A stretch of DNA of 44,118 bases. It comes from a virus. Within the stretch, counting starts at the first letter, position 1. Each line of letters opens with the position of its first letter. The DNA is taken from positions 1-44,118 of the IMG/VR virus record IMGVR_UViG_3300043448_000536, one strand, 5' to 3'. The position numbers and the translations under genes were made by a program. Below are positions 1 through 7,230 of the stretch, piece by piece. The notes beneath the pieces are model-generated. The model searched no databases, had not been told where the DNA came from, and worked only from the letters and a program-made list of their open reading frames with translations.

Positions 1-296
1 CCAACATGATGAGTTGGCCCCACTCGCCAAGCAGCTTGACATAGGACTCGTTGACATTGATGTTGGCTGCGGACAGTCCAGCAAAGATGAAGTAGGCGAC
101 AAAGATGGCGATCAGCGTCATCGGGCGGATGTTCTTGCTGAGCCACGAATCGCTGGCCATGTCGGCTTGCCAGCGTTCTGTCACGGCCTTGGTTTCGACT
201 TCAAAAGCGCGGGTGTCGATCTCTTTGAGCTTGAGCGCCAGCTCTGGGTTGGATTCCAGGGCGCTTGTCACTTCACCAATGGAGGCTGGCACACCG
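1..296. repeat. Terminal direct repeat, left copy
   Basis: Bases 1-296 match 43823-44118 with four mismatches (128, 188, 206, 242 against 43950, 44010, 44028, 44064). This is the overlap expected of a circular or terminally redundant genome assembled from a mixed population. All four changes are synonymous third-codon differences in the holin gene. Confidence 0.95.
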
Positions 297-400
297 AGCT
301 TGTCAGCAATGGCCTTGACGGCCATGCCGCCCATTGGCCCAGCCACCGCAGTGGCCAGGGCTGGTGCTGCGCCTTTCAGGATGTCAAGCAGCTTGTCCAT
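1..400 (-). CDS. 3TM-type holin, 5' part (continues at 43822 across the contig junction)
   Basis: This is the N-terminal portion of a holin-like protein. It starts at the ATG at 400 with a GGAGAGAG ribosome binding site. The frame runs off the window at base 1, and bases 1-296 are repeated at 43823-44118. Joining the two ends gives an uninterrupted 150-aa protein (453 nt). The N-terminus (MDKLLDILKGAAPALATAVA) and the later WQADMASDSWLSKNIRPMTL stretch, followed by a hydrophobic segment, match the style of the Holin_3TMs family, which permeabilises the inner membrane. It overlaps the upstream gene (end at 384) by 17 bases and precedes the M15 endolysin, as expected in a lysis cassette. The family call is from recognition, not a search. 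Confidence 0.8.
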   Translation of the reverse strand, partial: MDKLLDILKGAAPALATAVAGPMGGMAVKAIADKLGVPASIGEVTSALESNPELALKLKEIDTRAFEVETKAVTERWQADMASDSWLSKNIRPMTLIAIFVAYFIFAGLSAANINVNESYVKLLGEWGQLIML

Positions 401-701
401 CTTTGCTCTCTCCGACGATTGCTTTGGCCACGGCAGCTGTTGCCTTGCGACCAGAGATACCGCCCAATGTGCCAACGCCCATGAAGGCAATGGCTTTCAA
501 AATTTCCAGGAAAACTGAATCAATCGGGGCCAAGACTTCATCTTGCTTTTCAAAGCCGATGAGCCACAAAACGCCAAATGCAATGACCATCACCATGATG
601 GTGATCGAACGAACGACAAAAGCCCAAACCTGGACTTCCACCTCGTCAACGGTCGGCTTCTCCTTTGGTTGGGTTAGCCATAGTGTCAGTAGCTCTTTCA
701 T
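384..701 (-). CDS. Small two-TM membrane protein in the lysis region
   Basis: 105 aa. The start at 701 is preceded by a near-perfect AGGAGGTGAAAG ribosome binding site. One strong hydrophobic segment (about residues 27-50, WAFVVRSITIMVMVIAFGVL) and a second weaker Gly/Ala-rich one (about 65-95) suggest an inner-membrane protein with two passes. It lies between a TM/coiled-coil protein and the holin, overlapping both neighbours, so it is probably co-expressed with the lysis genes. It could be a second holin or an antiholin. I do not recognise a named family. Confidence 0.75.
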   Translation of the reverse strand: MKELLTLWLTQPKEKPTVDEVEVQVWAFVVRSITIMVMVIAFGVLWLIGFEKQDEVLAPIDSVFLEILKAIAFMGVGTLGGISGRKATAAVAKAIVGESKDGQAA

Positions 702-975
702 CTTTCACCTCCTGTTTCAGCTTCTTCAACATCTTGATCTCATACCTGACCTCTGCTTTCATCTTGAGCGTGTCGATGTAAATCAACACACTCAATGGCA
801 ACGCCAAGAACAACACCAAACTCAAAACAACTACGCCAACGACAAACCACTGTGTGTCCTCTCTAGCCATCCGAGCGACAGTAGAAAGGCCCACATCCAT
901 AGAATCAGTATTGCCACCGTAGCTGCGACCACTGCTCGGTCGATTCGATGATTGCGAATTAGGTCGCGTCGCCAT
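646..975 (-). CDS. Membrane-anchored coiled-coil protein, candidate inner-membrane spanin
   Basis: 109 aa. I chose the start at 975 because GGGAG lies 6 bases upstream; the downstream ATGs (900, 870) have no good ribosome binding site. The Ser/Asn/Arg-rich N-terminus is followed by a TM segment at about residues 43-68 (WFVVGVVVLSLVLFLALPLS) and then a charged coiled-coil-like tail rich in Lys/Glu. One TM plus a coiled coil resembles an i-spanin (Rz) layout, but no lipoprotein partner is visible and the call is speculative. Its first 145 bases overlap the 3' end of the upstream 255-aa gene in another frame. Confidence 0.6.
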   Translation of the reverse strand: MATRPNSQSSNRPSSGRSYGGNTDSMDVGLSTVARMAREDTQWFVVGVVVLSLVLFLALPLSVLIYIDTLKMKAEVRYEIKMLKKLKQEVKDERATDTMANPTKGEADR

Positions 976-1598
976 TTGTTCTCCCGTTCCGCTTTCCGCT
1001 TCACCTGCCGATCAAACTCTTGCTCCTCCATGATGAGTTCATACATCTTCAAGAACCTGCTGTATATGGCCCCGACTTCTGGTGGCGCATAAACCATTGC
1101 TTCTCTGATCTGAACCATCATGTCCTCCAGCTGGATTTCAATCTTGACGCGATCAATCGCACTGTTTTCTATGGTTGTTGTTGTCTTTGACTCCTCCTCA
1201 AGTTCATTGCAATAGGCTCTCAGCTTGCGTCGGATTTCAAAAAATTCTTTGAGCCGCTCGCAGACATCGTTGACCATCCTGATCTTGTATTCCTCGTAGG
1301 AGATTTCAGGCTCTCGCTCTCTTTGTTTGCGATTTGCCTTTTTCTCCACCCGCTCGACTGCTGGCGCTGGCTCGGCGGCTTTGATTGCTGGCGCAGCTGG
1401 CTTATCGGCAAACAGTCCTTTGATCCAGCCCCAAAATCCAGTGACCTCTTTGTAGATTGCGCGAGCGTCACCGATTCCTTTCTCAACATTCTTTTTGAAT
1501 GAGTCAATCTCAGCTTTGCCTTGTGACAAAAGCTCAGTCCCGCGCCGTATAGCGGCCACAGCTGACTGAGCCATAAGCAAGAGACTGATGGGGTCCAC
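831..1598 (-). CDS. Conserved phage protein with C-terminal membrane anchor
   Basis: 255 aa with a GTG start at 1598 (GAGG about 11 bases upstream), immediately after the stop of the 87-aa gene. The N-terminal region (MDPISLLLMAQSAVAAIRRG) is helical, followed by a Pro/Ala linker (about 65-80), a long charged helical section (about 90-215) and one C-terminal TM helix (AVVAATVAILILWMWAFLL). It sits in the lysis region with other membrane proteins. I see no enzymatic motif. A membrane-tethered lysis or virion accessory role fits the context but is unproven. Confidence 0.7.
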   Translation of the reverse strand: MDPISLLLMAQSAVAAIRRGTELLSQGKAEIDSFKKNVEKGIGDARAIYKEVTGFWGWIKGLFADKPAAPAIKAAEPAPAVERVEKKANRKQREREPEISYEEYKIRMVNDVCERLKEFFEIRRKLRAYCNELEEESKTTTTIENSAIDRVKIEIQLEDMMVQIREAMVYAPPEVGAIYSRFLKMYELIMEEQEFDRQVKRKAERENKWRRDLIRNHRIDRAVVAATVAILILWMWAFLLSLGWLERTHSGLSLA

Positions 1599-1599
1599 A

Positions 1600-1863
1600 T
1601 CATTTGTCCTCTTTGGCCTCTAGCTTCTTGAACAACAGGCCCAAGGTCTTGTCCACCTTGTCAAAGCCCTTTTCCATGTCTGACTTGATGTCGGCAATGG
1701 CATCTTTGAAGTCATCGCGGCGAACAAAGTTTTCGTGGATGTGGCGGTCCACATCACGCACCTCGCTTTTGAGGTCTTTGATCGCCTCCCAGATGACCTT
1801 CAAAACCCAGCCTCCTAAGAATCCAGCGACACCAACCGCCCAATTAAAGATTGTCTGATCCAT
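1600..1863 (-). CDS. Small TM plus coiled-coil protein, holin-like
   Basis: 87 aa. The N-terminal TM segment (about residues 6-26, FNWAVGVAGFLGGWVLKVIW) is followed by a charged helix (KDLKSEVRDVDRHIHENFVR) and a Lys/Asp-rich tail. This one-TM plus coiled-coil design is common in phages of Gram-negative bacteria next to lysis genes and is often labelled holin-like. It is the first gene of the lysis cluster, downstream of the tail accessory gene. Confidence 0.65.
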   Translation of the reverse strand: MDQTIFNWAVGVAGFLGGWVLKVIWEAIKDLKSEVRDVDRHIHENFVRRDDFKDAIADIKSDMEKGFDKVDKTLGLLFKKLEAKEDK

Positions 1864-1892
1864 ATTTCTCTGTTGGTTGTCATTTCATACAT

Positions 1893-2273
1893 TCAGGGCG
1901 CAGAAACTGCATCCCAGGTTTGATTGGCCTCATTCCACTGATACATACCGCCATCAGTCGGATAAGGTGTCGGCGCATTCCACAAGCAAGTCTGCTCGTC
2001 CAGCGTCCAGCTGGGGTAGGGTTTGGGTGGAATGAAAGCATCGCGCTGCGCGTCATAGCTGTAACCGATGCCAGCGTAGTTCTTGCGTAGCGCCTTGGCC
2101 TGGTCAGCTGATGGCTCACCAGTCTCGGGGTTGTAGTGAACACCGCCACGGGTGTTGTAGCTGGTTTGCAGCCACTGGCCAGGCGATGTATCCACGAATG
2201 AATCGAAAAACTCAGGCTCAGCGACGATCACTTGCGTCACGATGCCATCAGTTACTTTTGCGAAATGTCCCAT
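1893..2273 (-). CDS. Tail fibre accessory / virion structural protein
   Basis: 126 aa. It starts MGHFAKVTDGIVTQVIVAE and carries the recurring pattern W(L/I)QTSYN...NYAGIGYSYD...DAFIPPKPYPSWTLD...DGGMYQW, which I recognise from small virion or tail-fibre-associated proteins in many podoviruses and myoviruses. The function is unknown; it may cap or assist fibre tips. It follows directly the two Gly-rich fibre genes and precedes the lysis cluster, in the same transcription direction. Confidence 0.7.
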   Translation of the reverse strand: MGHFAKVTDGIVTQVIVAEPEFFDSFVDTSPGQWLQTSYNTRGGVHYNPETGEPSADQAKALRKNYAGIGYSYDAQRDAFIPPKPYPSWTLDEQTCLWNAPTPYPTDGGMYQWNEANQTWDAVSAP

Positions 2274-2285
2274 GTTGATTTCTCC

Positions 2286-3104
2286 TTATGCAGTGAATGT
2301 TCCAGACGATGTGAAGGTGTGAATGGTGTAGCCACCAACGCTAGTGATTGTTCCGCCTGTTCCGCGTTGTGCTCCAAGGTATCGAAGAATCACAATGCCT
2401 GAGCCTCCAGCTCCACTATTTCCATTGCCAGCGCCACCACCGCCGCCAGTGTTTTGCGTTCCGCCATTCACTGTTGTTGTGTATGAGCCGCTTCCACCGC
2501 CGCCAGCACCACCAGTGCCAACTGTCGTTCCGCTGTTTGTTCCACCGCCACCTCCACCAGCACGGTATGTGGGCGTGCCATTGATGCTTGACTGAATTCC
2601 AATTCCACCAGCGCCGCCTGCGCCAGATGCAGTCGTTGCACCAAAGCCACCAGCTCCGCCACCTCCACCTCCAGATGTGTATGAAGAAACTCCATCGGGT
2701 GCTCCGCCACCAGCAAATCCTTGGCCTTTGATTCCTTCACCGGGAAATCCGCCACTTGCCGCGTTGTATCGAGAGCCACAACCAGAGCCGCCCATTCGAC
2801 CACCGCGACCATTGCCGTTTTGGTTCATTCCGCCACCACCTCCGGCTGAAACGATTGGCCCAAGCATGGATGCGTTTCCATCGGAAAATGCGGATCCACC
2901 TGCTCCTACAACAACACCATAACTTGAGCCAGAAGTTGCGGTAAAAGGCTGCTCAGCCGGGTAATTTGCCCCACTCAGCTCACCAGCAACAGAGCAGCGA
3001 TAACCACCGGCTCCGCCACCACCATAGTCGCCGCTTCCACCACCACCAATGACTAGGTATTCAATGTCATATCTGACACGCGAGTTTTCTCGTGCTTTTC
3101 CCAT
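2286..3104 (-). CDS. Glycine-rich tail fibre tip / receptor-binding protein
   Basis: 272 aa, ribosome binding site AAGGAAC. Nearly the whole protein is runs of Gly (GGGGSGDYGGGGAGGY and similar) separated by short variable Ser/Thr/Asn/Tyr segments, the composition of Gly-rich phage adhesins such as T4-like gp38 tips with polyglycine sandwich folds. The last ~37 residues (RYLGAQRGTGGT...GGYT.HTFTSSGTFTA) almost repeat the C-terminus of the preceding 973-aa fibre, so this is a second, stand-alone copy of the same tip module. It probably determines host range. The exact fold is inferred from composition. Confidence 0.75.
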   Translation of the reverse strand: MGKARENSRVRYDIEYLVIGGGGSGDYGGGGAGGYRCSVAGELSGANYPAEQPFTATSGSSYGVVVGAGGSAFSDGNASMLGPIVSAGGGGGMNQNGNGRGGRMGGSGCGSRYNAASGGFPGEGIKGQGFAGGGAPDGVSSYTSGGGGGGAGGFGATTASGAGGAGGIGIQSSINGTPTYRAGGGGGGTNSGTTVGTGGAGGGGSGSYTTTVNGGTQNTGGGGGAGNGNSGAGGSGIVILRYLGAQRGTGGTITSVGGYTIHTFTSSGTFTA

Positions 3105-3113
3105 GTCTGTTCC

Positions 3114-6035
3114 TTATGCCGTGAATGTGCCTGAGCTGGTGAAGGTGTGATAGGTGTAGCCGCCAGCGGATGTCACTGTGCCGCCAGTGCCTCGTTGTGC
3201 TCCAAGGTAGCGAACGATCACAACGCCTGAGCCGCCAGCAGCTCCTGCTGTTGCGCTTCCTGAATAACCGCCGCCGCCACCTCCGCCGCCAGTGTTTGCG
3301 GCTCCAGCTACTGCTGTTCCAGCTCCGATTGCGCCAGCACCGCCACCACCAATTCCGCCAGAGGACTGAGTTGATGTGACTGCTGAATATCCACCGCCAC
3401 CTCCGCCACCAGCATAATATGAGCCGTTCAGCCATTGCTTACCAGACCCACCATTACCTCCAGTTACAGTGCCATACGCGCTGCCACCGACTGCGTTAGC
3501 TCCACCGCCGCCTCCACCTGCGTAGTTAGGCCCATATCCACCTTGTCCACCTGCATTACCTTGACCTGATGTGCCAGAGCCAGCAGCTCCGCTATAAGAA
3601 GTTGTGTCAACACCAGAACCACCCCCGCCAGAACCTCCTGATGCCGCAGTTGAAGATGAGTTAGTCCTATATCCAAACGAGGTTCCACCACCTAGTGCGG
3701 TATTTCCAAAACCCGTCGTGTTTGAACCATTCACGCCGCCAGTATTGGTTCTTACATTATTGCCACCAGCGCCACCCGCGCCAATTACAACGGCAAAGGT
3801 TGATCCAATAAGAACAGCTTGTTCCTCTGCAATATAACCACCAGCGCCTCCGCCTCCAGCAAGGTCGCCGCCACCACCACCTCCGCCAGCAACTATCAAG
3901 TATTGAACGCCGTATGTATTTCCACTGAATCGAACCCATGTTGCATTTGCTGAGTCATACCACTCTGGTTCATTCGTTGTGCTGTTCATCCTGAACATGC
4001 CAGATTGAGGCGTTGCAGGTCGCTGCGCGGTCGTGCCAACGGGCATCGTCGCCGCACCAGTCGCTGAATCCTTGCCAACAAAACGACCATCAGCCTCAGT
4101 CTTGTTGTAGTGGTCTGCCAGCACAAAAGTGCCGTAGGCCACGATGTTCATCTCATCGTCAGCAGCAGCAGCAGACGCAAGAACAATCGAAGTGCCTGAG
4201 GTGGCCGTGAAGTCAGACGAATCCAGGCGCACACCGTTCAAGAACACATCGACATAGCCAGCGTCATAGGCCAGCGTGTTGCCGTTGCTGTCAGCGCCAG
4301 TGAATGTGGTCTGTGCAGCCGTGGCGATGTAGCGATAGCGTCGAGAAGTGCCATTCACCGACGAGCCAGCAGCTGTCCAGCCGCTTGCGCCATAGACCTG
4401 CATGGCGTTGGTCGTCGTGTTGAAGTAGAGCGCGCCGATCAGCAGTGCATTGCCATCGTTGTCCAGGGTCGGAGCCGATGCTTTTGCGCCCAGGTAGCGG
4501 TCGTCAAACGAGTCGTAGGACGCGGCAGCAGCTGCCGCAGACGCTGCTGCGCTGGTTGCGCTTGCAGACGCATTGCTGGCTTGCGTTGTTGCTGTCGTTG
4601 CTTGGGTCGTTGCCGTGCTGGCGCTGGTGGACGCAGATGTTGCAGACGCAGCCGCCTCAGAGGCTTTTGTCGTCGCAGTCGTCGCTCCAGTGCTTGCAGT
4701 CGTTGCTGATGCAGCAGCATTGGTCGCGCTTGTGGCCGCATTGGTGGCCGAAGTCGCAGCAGCCGAAGCTGAATTGCTGGCCTCAGTCGCCTTGGTCGTG
4801 GCCGTCGAGGCTTGCGTGGTCGCAGTGGTTGCGCTCGATGCTGCCGAAGTGGCCGATGCAGACGCATTTGCTGCCGAGTTGTAGGCTTCCGTGGCCTTGG
4901 TTGTCGCCGTGCCAGCTTGCGTGGTCGCCGTTGCGGCCTGGGTCGTGGCAGTGGTTGCCGAATTGGCCGCCTGAATCGCGTGATATTTGGCAGAAAACTC
5001 ACCACCAGCCACAGCTGAGCTGGTCTTGGTCGCCCAATCATTCGCCAGAGTCGCTGACGCTGCCGAATTCGTGGCTTGCGTGGTCGCTGTCGTCGCTGAT
5101 GCAGCAGCGTTGGTCGCCTGAGTCGATGCCGTGGTTGCAGAACCAGCCGCAGCAGTCGCTGATGCAGCTGCCGCAGTCGCCTGGGTCGTTGCAGTCGTCG
5201 CTTGAGTGCCAGCAGTGGTCGCGCTACCCGCAGCTGCCGTGGCGCTCGACGCAGCATTGGTGGCCGAAGTCGCCGCAGCAGACTGAGATGCAGCAGCAGC
5301 AGTAGCACTGTTGGCCGCAGCAGTCGCATACCCTTGAGCATTCGATGCCGCAGTCTGCGCCGCTTGCACATTGGCCTGAACGGTCACATTGGCCCCCCAA
5401 ACCACCACATTCTTGCGGCCAGCCACTGTCGGAGCAGGGGGAGCAACCACAAAAGTCAGCGTGGTTCCGCTGATCGAGTAGTCACCCGTCACCGCACCAG
5501 TCGTCGGGGTCTGCAAAACACCGTTCACATACACCTGAACACCCGTGTTGCTGGTATAGGTGTAGGTCAGCGTGAATGCTGTCGTCGATCCATTGCCAGT
5601 GAAATAGTCCACCGCGCTTGAAACATCACCAATCGCAGCGTTGGCAATCAAAATCCACTTGCCAGCATTCAAATCAGTCGGGAAAGCAGCTGCTGCCGTG
5701 TGTCCAAGCAAACACGCATAGGTCGCGTTGTTGTAGTTCACCAGGTCGTTGGCCGCATACACAGTCGCGGTCGCCCAATTACCTCTCGGATTGAACGAAT
5801 CCAGACCCAGCATCGCCAGCGCATCACGATCAAACGCATCCTTGTGAACGCTCTGATTGGCCAGCTTGCCATCATCACGCTGAATCTGCCCCAGGTTTTG
5901 CCTGGTCTGATCGCTGGTGAGCTTGACGGCGTTGAACTCCGCATCCACCTGAGCGCCAGGCAGAGGCGAATTCGGGTTCGTCGTCTGGTAATCGTTAAAG
6001 TTGTATTGTCTTGTGTAAGGGGTCGGTTGTGTCAT
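3114..6035 (-). CDS. Tail fibre protein with Gly-rich receptor-binding tip
   Basis: 973 aa. The N-terminus (MTQPTPYTRQYNFNDYQ ... GAQVDAEFNAVKLTSDQT) is the virion-attachment type seen in T7 gp17-like and related fibres. Residues about 150-215 look like a small beta domain. Residues about 225-515 are long Ala/Thr/Ser repeats predicted to form a trimeric helical shaft. A short domain follows (about 560-720), then a Gly-rich tip to the end (about 720-973). The tip ends with the same 37-residue motif as the next gene. It lies downstream of the small terminase and a Cys-rich ORF, well away from the other tail genes. Confidence 0.9.
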   Translation of the reverse strand: MTQPTPYTRQYNFNDYQTTNPNSPLPGAQVDAEFNAVKLTSDQTRQNLGQIQRDDGKLANQSVHKDAFDRDALAMLGLDSFNPRGNWATATVYAANDLVNYNNATYACLLGHTAAAAFPTDLNAGKWILIANAAIGDVSSAVDYFTGNGSTTAFTLTYTYTSNTGVQVYVNGVLQTPTTGAVTGDYSISGTTLTFVVAPPAPTVAGRKNVVVWGANVTVQANVQAAQTAASNAQGYATAAANSATAAAASQSAAATSATNAASSATAAAGSATTAGTQATTATTQATAAAASATAAAGSATTASTQATNAAASATTATTQATNSAASATLANDWATKTSSAVAGGEFSAKYHAIQAANSATTATTQAATATTQAGTATTKATEAYNSAANASASATSAASSATTATTQASTATTKATEASNSASAAATSATNAATSATNAAASATTASTGATTATTKASEAAASATSASTSASTATTQATTATTQASNASASATSAAASAAAAAASYDSFDDRYLGAKASAPTLDNDGNALLIGALYFNTTTNAMQVYGASGWTAAGSSVNGTSRRYRYIATAAQTTFTGADSNGNTLAYDAGYVDVFLNGVRLDSSDFTATSGTSIVLASAAAADDEMNIVAYGTFVLADHYNKTEADGRFVGKDSATGAATMPVGTTAQRPATPQSGMFRMNSTTNEPEWYDSANATWVRFSGNTYGVQYLIVAGGGGGGGDLAGGGGAGGYIAEEQAVLIGSTFAVVIGAGGAGGNNVRTNTGGVNGSNTTGFGNTALGGGTSFGYRTNSSSTAASGGSGGGGSGVDTTSYSGAAGSGTSGQGNAGGQGGYGPNYAGGGGGGANAVGGSAYGTVTGGNGGSGKQWLNGSYYAGGGGGGGYSAVTSTQSSGGIGGGGAGAIGAGTAVAGAANTGGGGGGGGYSGSATAGAAGGSGVVIVRYLGAQRGTGGTVTSAGGYTYHTFTSSGTFTA
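4515..5370 (-). repeat. Ala/Thr/Ser repeat block encoding the fibre shaft
   Basis: This degenerate tandem repeat lies inside the tail fibre gene. The minus strand encodes units such as ATTATTQAT and SATAAAGSATTA again and again, so open frames appear on both strands here. These are codon-bias artefacts, not extra genes. Such repeats can change length by recombination. Confidence 0.8.
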
Positions 6036-6046
6036 CTCTCAACCCC

Positions 6047-6247
6047 TCACAGCATGGACTTTGCCAGCTTGCTCTTAGGCTTCTCAGCCATGCACTCGCC
6101 AGCCTTCATGCACCTTGCAGGTGACTTGCACTGCTTGCAGGGCTTCATCATCTCGCCCTCACGCTTTAATTCCGCCTTGCTCTCGCCCTTTTCGTGACGC
6201 TGCATGGCTGCCTTGTTGGCATAGGTTTCTTTACCTTCTCGGATCAT
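6047..6247 (-). CDS. Small Cys-rich protein
   Basis: 66 aa. I chose the start at 6247 (MIREGKETYA) because GGAGG lies 7 bases upstream. A longer open frame extends to 6583, but the added part is low-complexity and has no ribosome binding site. The C-terminal half has a compact Cys cluster (KPCKQCKSPARCMKAGEC), plausible for a zinc knuckle. The rest is Lys/Glu-rich. Similar small CxxC...C...C proteins are common in phages, with unknown function. It is the first gene after the long non-coding stretch and precedes the tail fibre by 11 bases. Confidence 0.75.
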   Translation of the reverse strand: MIREGKETYANKAAMQRHEKGESKAELKREGEMMKPCKQCKSPARCMKAGECMAEKPKSKLAKSML

Positions 6248-6643
6248 TTGGTGGCCTCCAAACTCAATACTCAAATTGTATGGAAGATGTCGGACGCAAA
6301 CAACACAAAACCGACAACAATTCAAACAGAAAAGCTGGCAGGTTGCGAAGTCGGAAACTTGGCAAATTTTCTGTGCGTGGCGGTGATAGTTAGAAGCTGG
6401 GCCGCCGCGCCGTGCCAGGGCGGTGGTCGCGGCTGCTGGCTTGTGCGGCGCGTGGCGCGTGGCGTGGGTGCATGACGGCCTGGCCAGCTGGTGCAGCTGC
6501 TGCTGCCGACCGCGCTGATGGCCTGGCTGACCGTTGCGTTTGTTGCGTTTGGATACCCCAGGGGGCGGATCGCTGCCTAACATAGGCAGAGGCCAGGCTA
6601 GTGCTGGCGCTGGGTTGCTGGCGGTTTGCGCTCTATCTTGCGC
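6248..6643. other. Non-coding region between small terminase and fibre genes
   Basis: About 400 bases with no convincing gene on either strand. It holds the promoter at 6275-6303, a GC-rich low-complexity part (about 6400-6560), a tandem GTTGCGTTT repeat near 6532, and a perfect hairpin CTGCCTA-ACA-TAGGCAG at 6573-6589. The hairpin has no T-run. It sits directly downstream of the small terminase gene and could be a packaging recognition region, but this cannot be told from sequence alone. Confidence 0.6.
6275..6303 (-). promoter_or_regulatory. Putative sigma-70 promoter for fibre and lysis genes
   Basis: On the minus strand, -35 TTGTTT (6298-6303), a 17-base spacer and -10 TACAAT (6275-6280) lie 28 bases upstream of the Cys-rich gene start. 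A weak operator-like sequence, CCGACAACAATTCAA, lies just upstream at 6311-6325. Confidence 0.5.
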
Positions 6644-7141
6644 TTAATCGACCTTTTCGATGATTTCCACCTGGTCGGTGATGTCCTTGGCCACCTTGTG
6701 CCGCTCGCCTTCCCATTTGCTGATAAGGCTGGCCAACTCGTCGGGTGTCATCTCATGCAGCTGCTTGTCGTTGCCACCGTCATCCTGGCGGCGGCCCAGC
6801 TCCCTGGTGACTTCCAGGACCGTCCTGGCTGCCGACACTCTGGCGGCTGCGGGAGCCTCAGGGTCGGTCATCACCTGGCGCAGGGTGTCGGCTGCCACAT
6901 TGGCCAGATCGCCGTCAAACACCTTGATGCGCTCCTGGCGGATGGCTGCGACAACATGGGGCAGCCGAGTCATGGCATATCCAGAGGATTTCGGATTCGC
7001 AAATCCAGCCAAGCGCGCCGCCTCAGTAGGGTTTTTACCTCCCGACACTAATTCCGCGACGAACCGCTGCTGCATCGGGGTCAAGTGGGCCACCAGGACG
7101 GGGGCCGTTCCATGTTTGAGTGCGTTTGTGATTTTTCCCAT
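6644..7141 (-). CDS. terS: Terminase small subunit
   Basis: 165 aa. The N-terminal helix-turn-helix region reads LTPMQQRFVAELVSGGKNPT then EAARLAGFANPKSSGYAMTR, the typical DNA-binding part of terminase_2-type small subunits that recognise the packaging site. The C-terminal half is helical and charged, suited to oligomerisation and TerL contact. The start at 7141 is supported by conservation of the N-terminal motif. No Shine-Dalgarno sequence is visible, and the predicted transcription start coincides with the ATG (leaderless). Unusually, TerL is not adjacent: fibre and lysis genes lie between the two subunits. Confidence 0.85.
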   Translation of the reverse strand: MGKITNALKHGTAPVLVAHLTPMQQRFVAELVSGGKNPTEAARLAGFANPKSSGYAMTRLPHVVAAIRQERIKVFDGDLANVAADTLRQVMTDPEAPAAARVSAARTVLEVTRELGRRQDDGGNDKQLHEMTPDELASLISKWEGERHKVAKDITDQVEIIEKVD

Positions 7142-7147
7142 AAATAA

Positions 7148-7176
7148 ATTATCCCACCCTACAAATTGTCTTGCAC
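7148..7176 (-). promoter_or_regulatory. Putative late promoter driving terS leftward
   Basis: Minus strand -10 GATAAT (7148-7153), 17-base spacer, and weak -35 GTGCAA (7171-7176). The -35 hexamer is the complement of the -35 of the divergent cassette promoter, so both promoters share it. The predicted start site falls on the terS ATG at 7141. The spacer holds the degraded operator copy at 7158-7172. Confidence 0.5.
7158..7172. promoter_or_regulatory. Degenerate repressor operator
   Basis: CCTACAAATTGTCTT resembles the CCGACA-N3-TGTCGG palindrome with three mismatches and lies in the spacer of the leftward terS promoter, 5 bases from the perfect copy at 7178-7194. Confidence 0.45.
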
Positions 7177-7200
7177 TCCCGACAAGTTGTCGGGTATACT
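7171..7200 (+). promoter_or_regulatory. Promoter of the plus-strand accessory cassette
   Basis: -35 TTGCAC (7171-7176), 18-base spacer, -10 TATACT (7195-7200). The spacer is almost exactly filled by a 17-bp palindromic operator, so repressor binding should block RNA polymerase. It lies 31 bases upstream of the first cassette gene. Confidence 0.65.
7178..7194. promoter_or_regulatory. Perfect palindromic repressor operator
   Basis: CCCGACAAGTTGTCGGG is a perfect palindrome around a central base and matches the operators in the 19.8-kb control region. It lies between -35 and -10 of the cassette promoter. Confidence 0.75.
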
Positions 7201-7230
7201 GGAAGCCCCGAAAGGGGAAGGGGAAACTAC

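Noticed and set aside
2286-3104. Diversity-generating retroelement acting on the Gly-rich tip
   Set aside because: I see no reverse transcriptase gene and no template/variable repeat pair. Similarity between the two tips is mainly at protein level.
4439-5371. Long open frames on both strands within the fibre gene (for example 286 and 310 codons)
   Set aside because: They arise from the Ala/Thr/Ser repeats of the fibre shaft. Their translations are low-complexity Leu/Arg/Gln/Ser strings without motifs or ribosome binding sites.
6248-6583. Upstream extension of the Cys-rich ORF to a 178-aa protein
   Set aside because: The added part lacks a ribosome binding site, is compositionally odd, and would read through a good promoter. 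The ATG at 6247 has GGAGG in the right place.
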